Below, piece after piece: positions 18,881-28,167 of a DNA stretch of 64,000 nt. The stretch spans positions 1-64,000 of the forward strand of contig NZ_FNRO01000009.1 in assembly GCF_900107745.1 (NCBI RefSeq). The letters are read 5' to 3'. The notes under the pieces were generated by a model that saw nothing but the letters and a program-made list of their open reading frames with translations, searched no databases and was not told the DNA's origin. Within the stretch, counting starts at the first letter, position 1, and every line of letters starts with the position of its first letter. The position numbers and the translations under genes are program-made. The DNA is from Variovorax sp. YR216. Lineage in GTDB: Bacteria; Pseudomonadota; Gammaproteobacteria; Burkholderiales; Burkholderiaceae_C.

Positions 18881-19408
18881 ATGAAACAAGCCATCGTGAT
18901 GTTCATTTCCGGCGTGTCGCTGGCCTTCAGCCTGTCCGCTCTGGCGGCAGGTGGCGGAGGCGGTGGGGGAGGAGGTGGTGGTGGCGGCGGAGGCGGGGGT
19001 GGAGGGGGGAGCGGCGACCTCATGGCGAATCCGGACCCCGACTTCAGGGCCGGCATGGCCGCCGTCCGCAAGGGAGACTGGAAGCAGGTCGAAGCGCGCA
19101 TGACGGTCTACGTGGCGCGCAGCCCCGGCGACGCCGATGCCTGGAACGAGCTCGGCCACGCACATCGGATCCTGGGCAACATGGATGCGGCACTGAGCGA
19201 CTACGACAAGGCGCTGAAGATCGACCCGAAGCACAAGGGCGCGCACGAGTACCTCGGCGAGGCCTATCTGCAGATGGGCGATCTGCCCCGGGCCGAGCAG
19301 GAGCTGAAGGTGCTCAGTTCGCTCTGCTTCTTCCCGTGCGAAGAGTTCACGGACCTCAAGGGCGAGATCGCGAAGTACCGGAGCAAGCAGTCGAAGACGG
19401 GCCCGTGA
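18881..19408 (+). CDS. Exported TPR protein with a 20-glycine tract
   Basis: A 175-residue protein with a signal peptide (1-23, SGVSLAFSLSALAA). The mature protein starts with 20 consecutive glycines encoded by mixed GGN codons, then SGDLMANPDPDF. The rest is tetratricopeptide repeats: GMAAVRKGDWKQVEARM, DADAWNELGHAHRILGNMDAALSDYDKAL, then KHKGAHEYLGEAYLQMGDL. It ends with a Cys pair (SSLCFFPCEEF) which could form a disulfide in the periplasm. The ATG at 18881 has AAGGAG upstream. It overlaps the next gene by one base. Role unknown; TPRs suggest protein contact. Confidence 0.8.
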   Translation: MKQAIVMFISGVSLAFSLSALAAGGGGGGGGGGGGGGGGGGGGSGDLMANPDPDFRAGMAAVRKGDWKQVEARMTVYVARSPGDADAWNELGHAHRILGNMDAALSDYDKALKIDPKHKGAHEYLGEAYLQMGDLPRAEQELKVLSSLCFFPCEEFTDLKGEIAKYRSKQSKTGP

Positions 19409-19974
19409 TGCTTGCGACGCGCGCGCGCTTCGTGGCCCTCCTGCTTGCCGGGGCGCTGTGCGTTCCGGCGGCCGCGAACGTGCCGCAGGTCGAGATCGAG
19501 ACCAACGGCCAGGGCGACGACATCACCGTGACCGCGTCTGCCGAGATGCTGGTGGATGCGCGCATCGCATGGGACGTCATCACCGACTACGACCATCTCG
19601 CCGAATTCATCCCCTACATGCGCAGCTCCCGCGTGGTGCAGCGAGACGCCGACCGGGTCGTCATCGAGCAGACGGGCATGTTCAGCTTTCTTTTCTACAA
19701 GCAGCGGGTGCAGGCGCAACTGGCCGTCGTCGAGTCGCCTCCGCGGCGCGTCATGGCACATGCCGTCGGCGGAAACCTCCGCGAGATGGAGGGCCGCTAC
19801 ACCCTCGAGAAGCTGCCCGCCGGCACCGTGCGCCTGAGCTATTCGGCGCGCCTGGTGCCCGACTTCGCGGTGCCGCCCCTCATCGGCAAGGCGGTGATGC
19901 GCACCGTGCTGGCAGATCAGTTCAGCGCCATGGTCAGGGAGATCGAGCGCCGCGACGCCGAGAAGGAACGCTGA
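19408..19974 (+). CDS. Exported SRPBCC (START-like, cyclase/dehydrase) protein
   Basis: A 188-residue protein with a signal peptide (about 1-23, FVALLLAGALCVPAAA). The rest fits the polyketide cyclase/dehydrase SRPBCC fold: ITVTASAEMLVDARIAWDVITDYDHLAEFIPYM, then SRVVQRDADRVVIEQTG, and the C-terminal helix FSAMVREIERRDAEK. SRPBCC proteins bind hydrophobic ligands in a deep cavity; an exported version could carry lipid. The ATG shares one base with the TPR stop, so the two are coupled. It converges with the kinase gene downstream. Confidence 0.82.
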   Translation: MLATRARFVALLLAGALCVPAAANVPQVEIETNGQGDDITVTASAEMLVDARIAWDVITDYDHLAEFIPYMRSSRVVQRDADRVVIEQTGMFSFLFYKQRVQAQLAVVESPPRRVMAHAVGGNLREMEGRYTLEKLPAGTVRLSYSARLVPDFAVPPLIGKAVMRTVLADQFSAMVREIERRDAEKER

Positions 19975-19979
19975 GCGCC

Positions 19980-21350
19980 CTATTGCAGCGCGACGCTGAA
20001 GCCGACGGTGGTGACGCCCCCCACGGACCGCGCGAACACGGTGCCGTTGTGCATCACCGCCACCGCCTTGACGATCGACAGGCCGAGCCCGTGGTTCTCT
20101 CCGCTGTTGCGGCGCGACGTGTCGATGCGGTAGAACCGGTCGAAGAGCCGCGCGAGCTGTTCGGGCGCGATCGGTGCACTCGGGTTCGAGAAGCTCACCT
20201 CGGCCGCGCGCCCATGGCTGCCGATGCGCACCAGCACCTGCGCGCCGGGACGCGAGTGCTGGATCGCGTTCTGCAGCAGGTTGGTCAGCGCGCGTCGGAA
20301 CAGCGATGTCTCGATCGGCGCGACCGCATCGCCTTCGACCTGCACCGTCATGCCGGCTTCGTCGAGCAGCAGGTCGAGGAACTCGACGGTCTTTCCGACC
20401 TCCTGCGCGATCGACGACGCCACCAGGCCGCGCGCACGCACGCCCTGCTCTGCGCGGGCGAGGAACAGCATGTCGGCGACGATCGCGCGCAGGCGCTCCA
20501 CTTCCTCCAGGTTCGATTGCAGCACCTCGCGCAGTTCGGGCGCATTGCGCTCGCGCCCGAGCGCCACCTGCGTCTGGCCGATCAGGTTCGCGAGCGGCGT
20601 GCGCAGTTCGTGGGCCACGTCGTCGCTGAAGGTCGCGAGCTGCGCGTACGCGGCGTCGAGCCGGTCGAGCGCGGCGTTGAAGGAGACGCCGAGCCGCGCC
20701 AGTTCGCGCGGCAGCGCGGGAAGTTGCAGGCGCAGCGCGCGATTGTCGGGGCCGATCCGCTGCGCTTCTTCCGAAAGGCGCTCCACCGGCCCGAGGCCGA
20801 TGCGCGCGATCCAGTAGCCGAGCGCGGCCGCCAGCCCGGTGCCGGCCAGCGTCAGCAGCAGCAGCGCGGTCTCGAAGGTGCGCAGCGTGTCGCGGAACGG
20901 CTGCGCATCGACGCCGGCCATGAAGCGCACCGCTGGCCGCGTCGCGGTTGCGGGCATGGTCCGGCTGCGCACGCGCATGCGGCGCGTCTTCGCCGAATCA
21001 GGCATGCGCACGTCCACGCTGTCCCTGCCCTCGTCGATGGCCGCCATCACGTCTGTCACTTCATCGCCGAAGCGGTAAGCCGGGTCGTCGCTCCACATCC
21101 AGGTGCGCGTGCGCGAGTCGGCGCTGCCAAGTGTGTCGAGCTTCTCCTGGATGCGCTTGCCGAGGTTCGGCGCGCGGCCGTACTGGAGCATGTACGAGAT
21201 GTCCTCCAGCCGCGCATCGATCTCCGCCTGCTGGTGACGCACCAGCTCGCCAGCGAGCACGTGATGCAGCGCGAAGCCGAGCAGCGCGAAGACCGCCAGC
21301 GCCGCGGCGGCGAACATCAGCGCCAGTCGGGTGGCGATCGAATTCCTCAT
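19980..21350 (-). CDS. Heavy-metal-type sensor histidine kinase (CusS-like)
   Basis: A 456-residue membrane kinase. Two transmembrane helices, about 7-30 (RLALMFAAAALAVFALLGFAL) and about 160-180, flank a periplasmic domain that contains the mobile part RMRVRSRTMPATATRPAVRF. A HAMP linker follows, then HisKA with the phosphorylated His in DDVAHELRTPLANL, and the HATPase with NLLQNAIQHS and GENHGLGLSIVKAVAVMHNG. The family senses copper/silver or related metals. Its ATG overlaps the regulator stop by 4 bases, and it is the last of five coupled genes of the efflux operon. Confidence 0.9.
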   Translation of the reverse strand: MRNSIATRLALMFAAAALAVFALLGFALHHVLAGELVRHQQAEIDARLEDISYMLQYGRAPNLGKRIQEKLDTLGSADSRTRTWMWSDDPAYRFGDEVTDVMAAIDEGRDSVDVRMPDSAKTRRMRVRSRTMPATATRPAVRFMAGVDAQPFRDTLRTFETALLLLTLAGTGLAAALGYWIARIGLGPVERLSEEAQRIGPDNRALRLQLPALPRELARLGVSFNAALDRLDAAYAQLATFSDDVAHELRTPLANLIGQTQVALGRERNAPELREVLQSNLEEVERLRAIVADMLFLARAEQGVRARGLVASSIAQEVGKTVEFLDLLLDEAGMTVQVEGDAVAPIETSLFRRALTNLLQNAIQHSRPGAQVLVRIGSHGRAAEVSFSNPSAPIAPEQLARLFDRFYRIDTSRRNSGENHGLGLSIVKAVAVMHNGTVFARSVGGVTTVGFSVALQ

Positions 21351-22033
21351 TCGGGCTCCGTGCCGCCGCGGTCCTCCAGGACGTAACCCATGCCCCGGAT
21401 GGTGTGCAGCAGGCTGTGACCGAAGGGTGCATCGATCTTGGTGCGCAGGCGCTTGATGGCGACTTCGACCACGTTGGTGTTGCTGTCGAAATTCATGTCC
21501 CACACCAGCTCGGCGATCACGGTCTTGGAGAGGATCTCGCCCTGTCGCCGCGCAAGCACCGCGAGCAGCGCGAACTCCTTGGCCGTGAGGTCGATGCGCT
21601 GGTCCTGCCGCCAGGCCTTGCGGCTGATCAGGTCCACGCGCAGGTCGCCCACGCGCAGCAGCGTCGATTCATGGCTGCGCCCGCGCCGCGTCAGCGCCTG
21701 CAGCCGCGCGAGCAGTTCGAGGAACGAGAAGGGCTTGACGAGGTAGTCGTCCGCGCCGTCCTGCAGGCCGCGAACCCGGTCGGCGACGCCGTCGCGCGCG
21801 GTGAGCATGATGACCGGCGTGTTCTTCACGCTGCGCAGCGACTTCAGGATCGAGAAGCCGTCCAGCCCCGGCAGCATCACGTCGAGCACGATCACGTCGA
21901 AGTCGTAGTGCAGCGCCATGTGCTGGCCATCGATGCCGTCGAAGGCGAGGTCGACGACGCAGCCCTGCTCGGTCAACCCCTGGCAGAGGTAGTCGGCGGT
22001 CTTGCGCTCGTCTTCGACGATCAGCACTTTCAT
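21347..22033 (-). CDS. OmpR-type response regulator (CusR/CopR-like)
   Basis: A 228-residue two-domain regulator. The receiver domain has the acidic pair in IVEDER and phosphoacceptor Asp51 (VIVLDVMLPGLDG), with MLTARD and KPFSFLEL. The C-terminal winged-helix DNA-binding domain has RKAWRQDQRIDLTAKEFALLAVLARRQGE and EVAIKRLRTKIDAPF with the usual HTIRGMGYVLE end. Coupled by 4-base overlaps to the RND pump gene upstream and the kinase downstream. It probably binds the TGACA-N4-TGTCA box ahead of the operon. Confidence 0.93.
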   Translation of the reverse strand: MKVLIVEDERKTADYLCQGLTEQGCVVDLAFDGIDGQHMALHYDFDVIVLDVMLPGLDGFSILKSLRSVKNTPVIMLTARDGVADRVRGLQDGADDYLVKPFSFLELLARLQALTRRGRSHESTLLRVGDLRVDLISRKAWRQDQRIDLTAKEFALLAVLARRQGEILSKTVIAELVWDMNFDSNTNVVEVAIKRLRTKIDAPFGHSLLHTIRGMGYVLEDRGGTEPE

Positions 22034-25000
22034 TCGGCGATGGCTCCTGCAGGTGCTTCAGGCAACCGGCGCTGCCGGCGGGCCTCCTTGCGGCGCACGT
22101 ACCAGTGATGCGCGCGGTCGAGGTACAGGTAGATCACCGGCGTGGTGAACAAGGTCAGCATCTGCGACAGGATCAGCCCGCCCACCATCGCGTAGCCCAG
22201 CGGACGGCGCAGCTCAGAACCCGAGCCATGGCCGAGCATGAGCGGCAGGCCGCTGAGCAGCGCGCACATGGTGGTCATCATGATCGGCCGGAAGCGCAGC
22301 ACGCAGGCCTCGAAGATGGCGTCCTGCGGCGACATGCCCCTGTCGCGCTCGGCGTGCAGGGCAAAGTCGACCATCATGATGCCGTTCTTCTTCACGATGC
22401 CGATCAGCAGGATGATTCCGATCAGCGCAATCACGCTCAGATCGTACCCGCCGGCCATCAGGATCAGCAACGCGCCCACACCCGCCGACGGCAGCGTCGA
22501 GAGAATCGTCAGCGGATGGATGTAGCTCTCATACAGCAGCCCCAGCACGATGTACACCGACACCAGCGCCGCCAGGATCAGGTAGGGCTGCGTGCGCAGC
22601 GAATCGCCGAAGGCCTGCGCGGTCCCCTGGAAGGTGCCGCTGAGCGTGGCCGGTACGCCCATCTGCGCCTGCGCGGCGTTGATGGCGTCCACCGCCTGCC
22701 CCAGCGACGTACCAGGCCGGAGGTTGAACGAGAGCGTCACCGCCGGGAACTGGCCCTGGTGGCTGATGGAGAGATAGCCGGTGTGGCTGGTGTCGAGCTT
22801 GACGAAGGTCGACAGCGGCACCTGCTGGCCGTTGATCGGCGAGGTCAGGTAGAGGTGGTCGAACAGCGTCGGATCGCGCTGCAGTTCGGGCGTGACTTCC
22901 AGCACCACGTTGTAGCTGTTGAGCTGCGTGAAGTACTGCGCCACCTGGCGCTGGCCGACCGCGTCGTAGATCGTGGCGTCGACCATCGCCGGCGTGATGC
23001 CGTAGCTGGAAGCGCGCTGGCGGTCGATGGTCACCATCGCAGTCGGCGCCGCGTTCTGCTGGTCGGAGGTCACGTCGGTGAGCCCGGGCAGCTGCCGCAG
23101 CCGCGCCAGCAGCTTCGGTGCCCACTGGTTGAGTTCGTCGAGGTTCGAGTCGGTCAGCGTGTACTGGTACTGCGTGCGCGAGAGCCGGCCGCCCACGTTG
23201 ATGTCCTGCCCCGCCTGCATGTAGAGCGTGATGCCCTGCACCGGCGCGAGCTTGGGCCGCAGCCGCGCGATGATCTCGTCGGCGCTCGCGGTGCGGCCTT
23301 CGTCCTTGGGCCTGAGGCCGATGAAGAAGTTGCCCGAGTTGAAAGTGCTCGCGCCGGCCTGCATGCCGAAGCTGGTGATGTCCGGATCGTCACGGATGAT
23401 GTCGGCGAGCTTGAGCATGCGGTCGTGCATCGCCTGCGACGACGAGTCCTGCGCGGCATCGGCCGAGCCGAAGATGAAGCCGGTGTCCTGCTGCGGGAAG
23501 AACCCCTTCGGGATCGCAATGAAGAGCAGCACCGTCGCCGCGAGCGTGGCGATGAAACTCATCAGCGTGATGAACGGGTGCCGCAGCACCACGGCGAGGC
23601 CGCGCTTGTAGCCGTTCAGCATGGCGTCGAAGCCATCCTCGAACCACTGGTAGAGCTTGCCGTGCCGCTCGCCGGCCGTGTGCGGCTTGAGGAAGCGCGC
23701 GCACAGCATCGGCGTGAGCGTGAGCGAGATCAGCACGGACACCACGATGGTCAGCGTCACCGTCACCGCGAACTCGCGGAACAGCCGCCCGACGATGCCG
23801 CCCATCAGTAGCAGCGGAATGAACACCGCCACCAGCGACACCGAGATCGACACGATGGTGAAGCCGATCTCGCCCGCGCCCTTGAGCGCCGCCTCCATCG
23901 GCGGCATGCCCTCTTCGACATGGCGGTAGATGTTCTCCAGCATCACGATCGCATCGTCCACCACGAAGCCGACCGCGATGGTCAGTGCCATCAGCGAGAG
24001 GTTGTCGAGGCTGTAGCCCACCACGTACATCACCGCCGCCGTGCCCAGCAGCGCGAGCGGCACGGTCACGCTCGGGATGATGGTCACCGTGAGGTTGCGC
24101 AAGAAGACGAAGATCACCGCCACCACCAACGCGATCGACAGCAGCAGCGTGAACTCCACGTCCTTCACCGAGGCACGGATGGTCTGCGTGCGGTCGATCA
24201 GCGTGTTGACGGTCACGCTCGGCGGGATCGAGGCCTTCAGCTTGGGCAGCGCGGCCTGGATGCGGTCGACCGTCTCGATCACGTTGGCCCCGGGCTGCTT
24301 GGTGATCGCCAGCATGATCGCTCGGCCGTCGTCGATGTCGGTGCCCTCGCTCGCGCCCTTGCCGGCGTAGCCCCAGGCGGCGACCTTGGCGTTCTCGGGC
24401 CCGTCCACTGCCACGCCCACGTCACGCACCCGGATCGGTGCGCCGTTGCGCCAGGCCAGCACCATGTCGTTCCACGGCGCGGCTTTCAGCAACTGGTCGT
24501 TGGTGTAGACGTTGAACGCCTGACGCTCGCCGTCGATCGTGCCGGTCGGCTGGCTTACGGTGGTGTTGGCGATCACGCCGCGCACTTCCTCCAGGCTCAG
24601 GCCGACCGCCTTGAGCTTGGCCGGATCGATCTGGATGCGCACCGCCGGCTTCTGCACGCCGAAGATGTTGACCAGCCCGACGCCCTGGATGCGCGAGATC
24701 TGCTGCGCCAGCACGTTGTCCGCGTAGTCGTTGACCTGGGTGAGCGGCAGCACCTTGGACTGCACGCCAAGGATCAGCACCGCCGAATCGGCCGGGTTGA
24801 TCTTGCGGAAGCTCGGTGGGCTCGGCAGGTTCTGCGGCAGCTGGCCGCCGGCCGCGTTGATCGCGCTCTGCACGTCGAGCGCAGCGGCGTCGATGTTTCG
24901 ATCGAGGTCGAACTGCAAGGTGATCTGCGACAGCCCGAGCGAGCTGTTCGAGGTCATCTGCGCGAGCCCCGGGATCAGCGAGAACTGCCGCTCCAGCGGC

Positions 25001-25194
25001 TGCGCGACGCTCGCGGCCATCGTCTCCGGACTCGCGCCCGGCAATCGACCCGTGACCTGGATCGTCGGGAAGTCCACCTGCGGCAGCGGCGCCACCGGCA
25101 GCAGCGGCCATGCCACGAGGCCGATCAGAAGGAGCGCCGCGGCGAGCAGCGATGTGCCGATCGGGCGCTTGATGAAGGCGGCGGAAATGCTCAA
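22030..25194 (-). CDS. RND multidrug/metal efflux inner-membrane transporter (MdtC/HAE1-like)
   Basis: A 1054-residue proton-driven RND pump, length typical of the HAE1 family. The N-terminal helix (FIKRPIGTSLLAAALLLIG) is followed by the porter domain with VDFPTIQVTGRLPGASPETMA. The central membrane domain has the proton-relay segment with the acidic pair in VGFVVDDAIVMLENIYRH, and the second half repeats the plan (FNLRPGTSLGQ, IGIILLIGIVKKNGIMMVDFAL). The MdtC type usually works with MdtB as two subunits, but only one pump gene is present here. The ATG overlaps the adaptor stop by 4 bases. Confidence 0.95.
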   Translation of the reverse strand: MSISAAFIKRPIGTSLLAAALLLIGLVAWPLLPVAPLPQVDFPTIQVTGRLPGASPETMAASVAQPLERQFSLIPGLAQMTSNSSLGLSQITLQFDLDRNIDAAALDVQSAINAAGGQLPQNLPSPPSFRKINPADSAVLILGVQSKVLPLTQVNDYADNVLAQQISRIQGVGLVNIFGVQKPAVRIQIDPAKLKAVGLSLEEVRGVIANTTVSQPTGTIDGERQAFNVYTNDQLLKAAPWNDMVLAWRNGAPIRVRDVGVAVDGPENAKVAAWGYAGKGASEGTDIDDGRAIMLAITKQPGANVIETVDRIQAALPKLKASIPPSVTVNTLIDRTQTIRASVKDVEFTLLLSIALVVAVIFVFLRNLTVTIIPSVTVPLALLGTAAVMYVVGYSLDNLSLMALTIAVGFVVDDAIVMLENIYRHVEEGMPPMEAALKGAGEIGFTIVSISVSLVAVFIPLLLMGGIVGRLFREFAVTVTLTIVVSVLISLTLTPMLCARFLKPHTAGERHGKLYQWFEDGFDAMLNGYKRGLAVVLRHPFITLMSFIATLAATVLLFIAIPKGFFPQQDTGFIFGSADAAQDSSSQAMHDRMLKLADIIRDDPDITSFGMQAGASTFNSGNFFIGLRPKDEGRTASADEIIARLRPKLAPVQGITLYMQAGQDINVGGRLSRTQYQYTLTDSNLDELNQWAPKLLARLRQLPGLTDVTSDQQNAAPTAMVTIDRQRASSYGITPAMVDATIYDAVGQRQVAQYFTQLNSYNVVLEVTPELQRDPTLFDHLYLTSPINGQQVPLSTFVKLDTSHTGYLSISHQGQFPAVTLSFNLRPGTSLGQAVDAINAAQAQMGVPATLSGTFQGTAQAFGDSLRTQPYLILAALVSVYIVLGLLYESYIHPLTILSTLPSAGVGALLILMAGGYDLSVIALIGIILLIGIVKKNGIMMVDFALHAERDRGMSPQDAIFEACVLRFRPIMMTTMCALLSGLPLMLGHGSGSELRRPLGYAMVGGLILSQMLTLFTTPVIYLYLDRAHHWYVRRKEARRQRRLPEAPAGAIAE

Positions 25195-26408
25195 CGCTTT
25201 TCTCCCCCGGCGTCGGCGACCTCGGCCTTGCCGTTGAGGCCGCTGCCCTGCTGCCGCTCGACGATGCGTGCGCCGGGCGTCAATCGGTACTGGCCGTCCG
25301 TCACCACGCGATCGCCCGCCGCGAGGCCCTTGGCGACCACCGCTTTGCCGCCGACCGTGTCGGCCACTTCGATCGACTGCATGCGCACCTTTTCATCGGC
25401 GCCGACCACGTAGACGAAGAAGCCGTCCTGGCTGCGCTGCACCGCGGCCGAAGGCATGGTGAGCGCATCGGCGCGCTCGCCCAGCACCAGCCGCGCATCG
25501 ACCGACTGCCCCGGCCACAGCGTGAGCGCCGAGTTCGCGAACTGCGCCTTCATCGAGATGGTGCCGGTCGCGGTGTCGATCTGGTTGTTCAGCAGCACCA
25601 GCTTGCCGCTTGCGAGCACCTCGTGCGTGTCGCGGTCGATGGCGTCCACGCGCAATGGTTCGCGCTGCGTGTTGAGCGCCTTGTTCACGGCCTGGAAGCT
25701 GCTCTCGGGCAAGGTGAACTGCACCGCGATCGGGTCGATCTGGTTGATGACCAGCAGCCCGTTGGCATCGGCCGCATGCACGATGTTGCCCGGGTCGACC
25801 AGCCGCGCGCCCACGCGGCCGCCGAGCGGCGCGGTGATGGTCGTATAGCCGAGCTGCACCTGCGCGAGATGGATCTGCGCATCGTCGCTCTTCACCGCCG
25901 CCTGCAGCTGGTTGACGAGCGCGCGCTGCGTGTCCAGCGTCTGCTGGGTGGTCGCGTCTTCCTTGATCAGGTCGCCGTAGCGTTGCAGGTCGGCGCGGGC
26001 ATTGGCGAGCTGGGCCTCGTCCTTGGACTTCTGCGCGAGGCTCTGCTCGAGCTGCGCCTGATACGTGCGGGGATCGATGCGCGCGAGCACCTGCCCGGCC
26101 TTCACGTCCTGCCCTTCCTTGAACTCCACGCTGTCGAGCTGGCCGTCGATGCGCGTGCGCACGGTGACTGACGCGACCGTCATCACCGTGCCCACGCCGG
26201 TGCGCGCGATCGGCACGGTTTCGCTCGCGACCCGGGCCGTGCCCGCGGGCACGGGCGGCGGGCCCGCCGTCGGCGCGGCGTGCGGCGACAAGAGCTTGCG
26301 CCACGCGCCGGTGGCAATGATCAGCACGGCCAGCAGCGCGATCGTGGCGGCTGTCCACCAGCGCCGGCGCGGATGGGCTTGGGGTGTGGGGGTATCCATG
26401 TCGTTCAT
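25191..26408 (-). CDS. RND efflux periplasmic adaptor (membrane fusion protein, MdtA-like)
   Basis: A 405-residue adaptor anchored by one N-terminal membrane helix (WWTAATIALLAVLIIATGAW). It has the split lipoyl/barrel-sandwich halves (VTVRTRIDGQLDSVEFKEGQ at the start and ITAPLGGRVGARLVDPGNIV in the middle) separated by a long helical hairpin (DEAQLANARADLQRYGDLI and TQQTLDTQRALVNQLQAAV). The beta-barrel and membrane-proximal domains follow. It connects the pump to the outer-membrane factor. It is coupled by 4-base overlaps to both. Confidence 0.93.
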   Translation of the reverse strand: MNDMDTPTPQAHPRRRWWTAATIALLAVLIIATGAWRKLLSPHAAPTAGPPPVPAGTARVASETVPIARTGVGTVMTVASVTVRTRIDGQLDSVEFKEGQDVKAGQVLARIDPRTYQAQLEQSLAQKSKDEAQLANARADLQRYGDLIKEDATTQQTLDTQRALVNQLQAAVKSDDAQIHLAQVQLGYTTITAPLGGRVGARLVDPGNIVHAADANGLLVINQIDPIAVQFTLPESSFQAVNKALNTQREPLRVDAIDRDTHEVLASGKLVLLNNQIDTATGTISMKAQFANSALTLWPGQSVDARLVLGERADALTMPSAAVQRSQDGFFVYVVGADEKVRMQSIEVADTVGGKAVVAKGLAAGDRVVTDGQYRLTPGARIVERQQGSGLNGKAEVADAGGEKR

Positions 26409-27871
26409 TCGTTCGTCGAAGCCACCGGGCCGGATGCCGCGGCGGATGGGGCCGTCGGGCTGGCGCCCGTGGCGGCCAGGAGCTGGCTCGCGTCCCAGCC
26501 GCCGCCAACGGCCTTGATGAGTGCCACGCTGGCCGCGTACTGGCGGCCTTGCAGCTGCAGCGCGGTGCGCTCGTTGTTCAATGCGAGCGCCTGCGCGGTG
26601 ATGACCGCGAGGTACGGCGTGGTGCCGGCGCGGAACTGGCTCAGGGTCACGCGTTCGGCATTGCGCGCCGAGCGCACCGCGCCGTCCTGCACGCCGCGCT
26701 CCTGCGCGAGCAGGCTGAGCGCGGCCAGGTTGTCCTCGACTTCCTGGAAGCCGGAGAGCACCGTCTTGCGGTACGTCGCCGCAGAGGCATCGAAGACCGC
26801 GCGCGACTGCTCGACCTGCGAGGCGCGCAAGCCGCCGTCGAAGATCGTGCCCGCCAGCGCGGCGCCGAGCGCCCAGACGCGGTCGGGCGTCGAGAACCAG
26901 GGCCCGAAGCCCGAACCGCTGAAGCCGCCCGCGGCCGAGAGCGCAAGCGTCGGATAGCGCGCGGCTTGCGCCACCCCGATGCCCGCATTCGCCGAGGCGA
27001 CACGACGCTCGGCGGCGGCGATGTCAGGCCGGCGCTCCAGCAGCTCCGATGGCACCACGGCGGGCACCTGAGGCAGCGTGAGCGCGAAGCTGTCGGGTGC
27101 AATCGAGAAACCCGCCGGCGCGCGGCCCAGCAACACCGCGATCGCGTGCTCGGCCTGCCGGCGCGCGAGCTCGATGTCGATGGCCTGCGCCTGCGTCGAT
27201 TGCAGCGTGGTGTTGGCGAGCTCGACATCGGCGCGCGTGGCAACGCCGGCGCGGTACTGGCTCTGCGTGATCTGAAGCGACTTCTGGTAGGCCTCGACCG
27301 TGCGTGCGTAGAGCTGCTGCTGGGTGTCGGCCACGCGCAGCAGGATGTAGTCGCTGACGACTTCGGCCTGGATCGCGAGCCGCGCCGCAGCGAGATCGGC
27401 CTCGCTGGCCTGGGCGTTGTCGCTCGCGCCTTCGATGCCGCGCCGCGCGCGGCCCCAGATGTCGGCCTCCCAGCCGGCCTGCAGCGACCATGCATGCGAG
27501 TTGCCGAGCTTCGGGCCGAGCACGGTCTGGCTTTGGCCCCGATTCACCGAGGCGTCGGCCCCCAGCGTTGGGAAGAGCGCGGAGCGGGCGTTCTGCACCA
27601 GCGCCTGCGCTTCGCGGTATTGCGCCTCGGCGACGCGGACGTCCTGGTTGGCGCGATTGGCCTCATCCACCAGGTCATTCAGGCGCCTGTCGCCGAATGC
27701 CGTCCACCACGGCTGCCCGGCATCGACGCTGCCGGGCGCAGCCGGCTTCCAGTCACTGCCTTCCTTGAACGCGGGCGCCGAGACGCCCTCCGGCAACGAG
27801 GGGCGCTGGTAATCGGGTCCGACAGCGCAAGCCGTCAGCGATGCGGCCAGGGCCAGACACAGTATTCGCAT
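26405..27871 (-). CDS. RND efflux outer-membrane factor, NodT/OprM-type lipoprotein
   Basis: A 488-residue TolC-like channel protein. It starts with a lipoprotein signal ending ASLTAC (Cys16), then VGPDYQRPSLPEGVSAPAF, characteristic of NodT-family factors. Two repeated halves contain FGDRRLNDLVDEANRANQDVRVAEAQYREAQ and IAAAERRVASANAGIGVAQAARYPTLALSAAGG, the helical barrels of the family. It is the first gene of a five-gene operon joined by 4-base overlaps, with an operator-like inverted repeat about 47 bases upstream of the start. Confidence 0.93.
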   Translation of the reverse strand: MRILCLALAASLTACAVGPDYQRPSLPEGVSAPAFKEGSDWKPAAPGSVDAGQPWWTAFGDRRLNDLVDEANRANQDVRVAEAQYREAQALVQNARSALFPTLGADASVNRGQSQTVLGPKLGNSHAWSLQAGWEADIWGRARRGIEGASDNAQASEADLAAARLAIQAEVVSDYILLRVADTQQQLYARTVEAYQKSLQITQSQYRAGVATRADVELANTTLQSTQAQAIDIELARRQAEHAIAVLLGRAPAGFSIAPDSFALTLPQVPAVVPSELLERRPDIAAAERRVASANAGIGVAQAARYPTLALSAAGGFSGSGFGPWFSTPDRVWALGAALAGTIFDGGLRASQVEQSRAVFDASAATYRKTVLSGFQEVEDNLAALSLLAQERGVQDGAVRSARNAERVTLSQFRAGTTPYLAVITAQALALNNERTALQLQGRQYAASVALIKAVGGGWDASQLLAATGASPTAPSAAASGPVASTNE

Positions 27872-27904
27872 GCGGCCACTCTAGGTGGCAGCCCGGAACG
27901 CCAG

Positions 27905-27933
27905 GCTGACAGCGAGATGACAATCCTGTCAGC
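27905..27933 (-). promoter_or_regulatory. CusR-box-like operator of the efflux operon
   Basis: The sequence at 27918-27931 reads TGACA-ATCC-TGTCA, the exact TGACA-N4-TGTCA core of copper boxes bound by CusR/CopR regulators. It is enlarged by an outer perfect repeat, GCTGACAG (27905-27912) and CTGTCAGC (27926-27933). The site lies 47 bases upstream of the outer-membrane-factor start, at the head of the operon that encodes a CusR-type regulator, so it is the likely autoregulated operator. The binding is inferred. Confidence 0.6.
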
Positions 27934-28167
27934 TTGGGCGCAGGCCGGTTGTGCGTTTGCCGGGCAGCGTCTTCCAGCGATCGGGAGCGATCAAGTTCGC
28001 TCGAACCCAGATATTGTCCGGCCCGACAATGGTGTTCACAGCCGCGGACCCAAGCGCCTGGACGGCCTGAAGGAAGGCGACACGATCCGCTTCAATGAGG
28101 AAGGACGGCGTGTACTTGTCACTGGTATGCAAGTGCTGAACTGAGTTCCCAGCAGCGCTGCCGAGCG
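27934..28167. other. Spacer with a possible gene remnant
   Basis: No complete gene is evident. Frames on both strands read like real protein: on plus, 28052-28144 contains RGPKRLDGLKEGDTIRF and ends MQVLN with a TGA at 28142; on minus, the complementary stretch contains LIEADRVAFLQAVQALGSAA and DNIWVRANL. Neither frame has a convincing start with a ribosome site. I think it is the remnant of a small gene whose strand I cannot decide. Confidence 0.25.
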
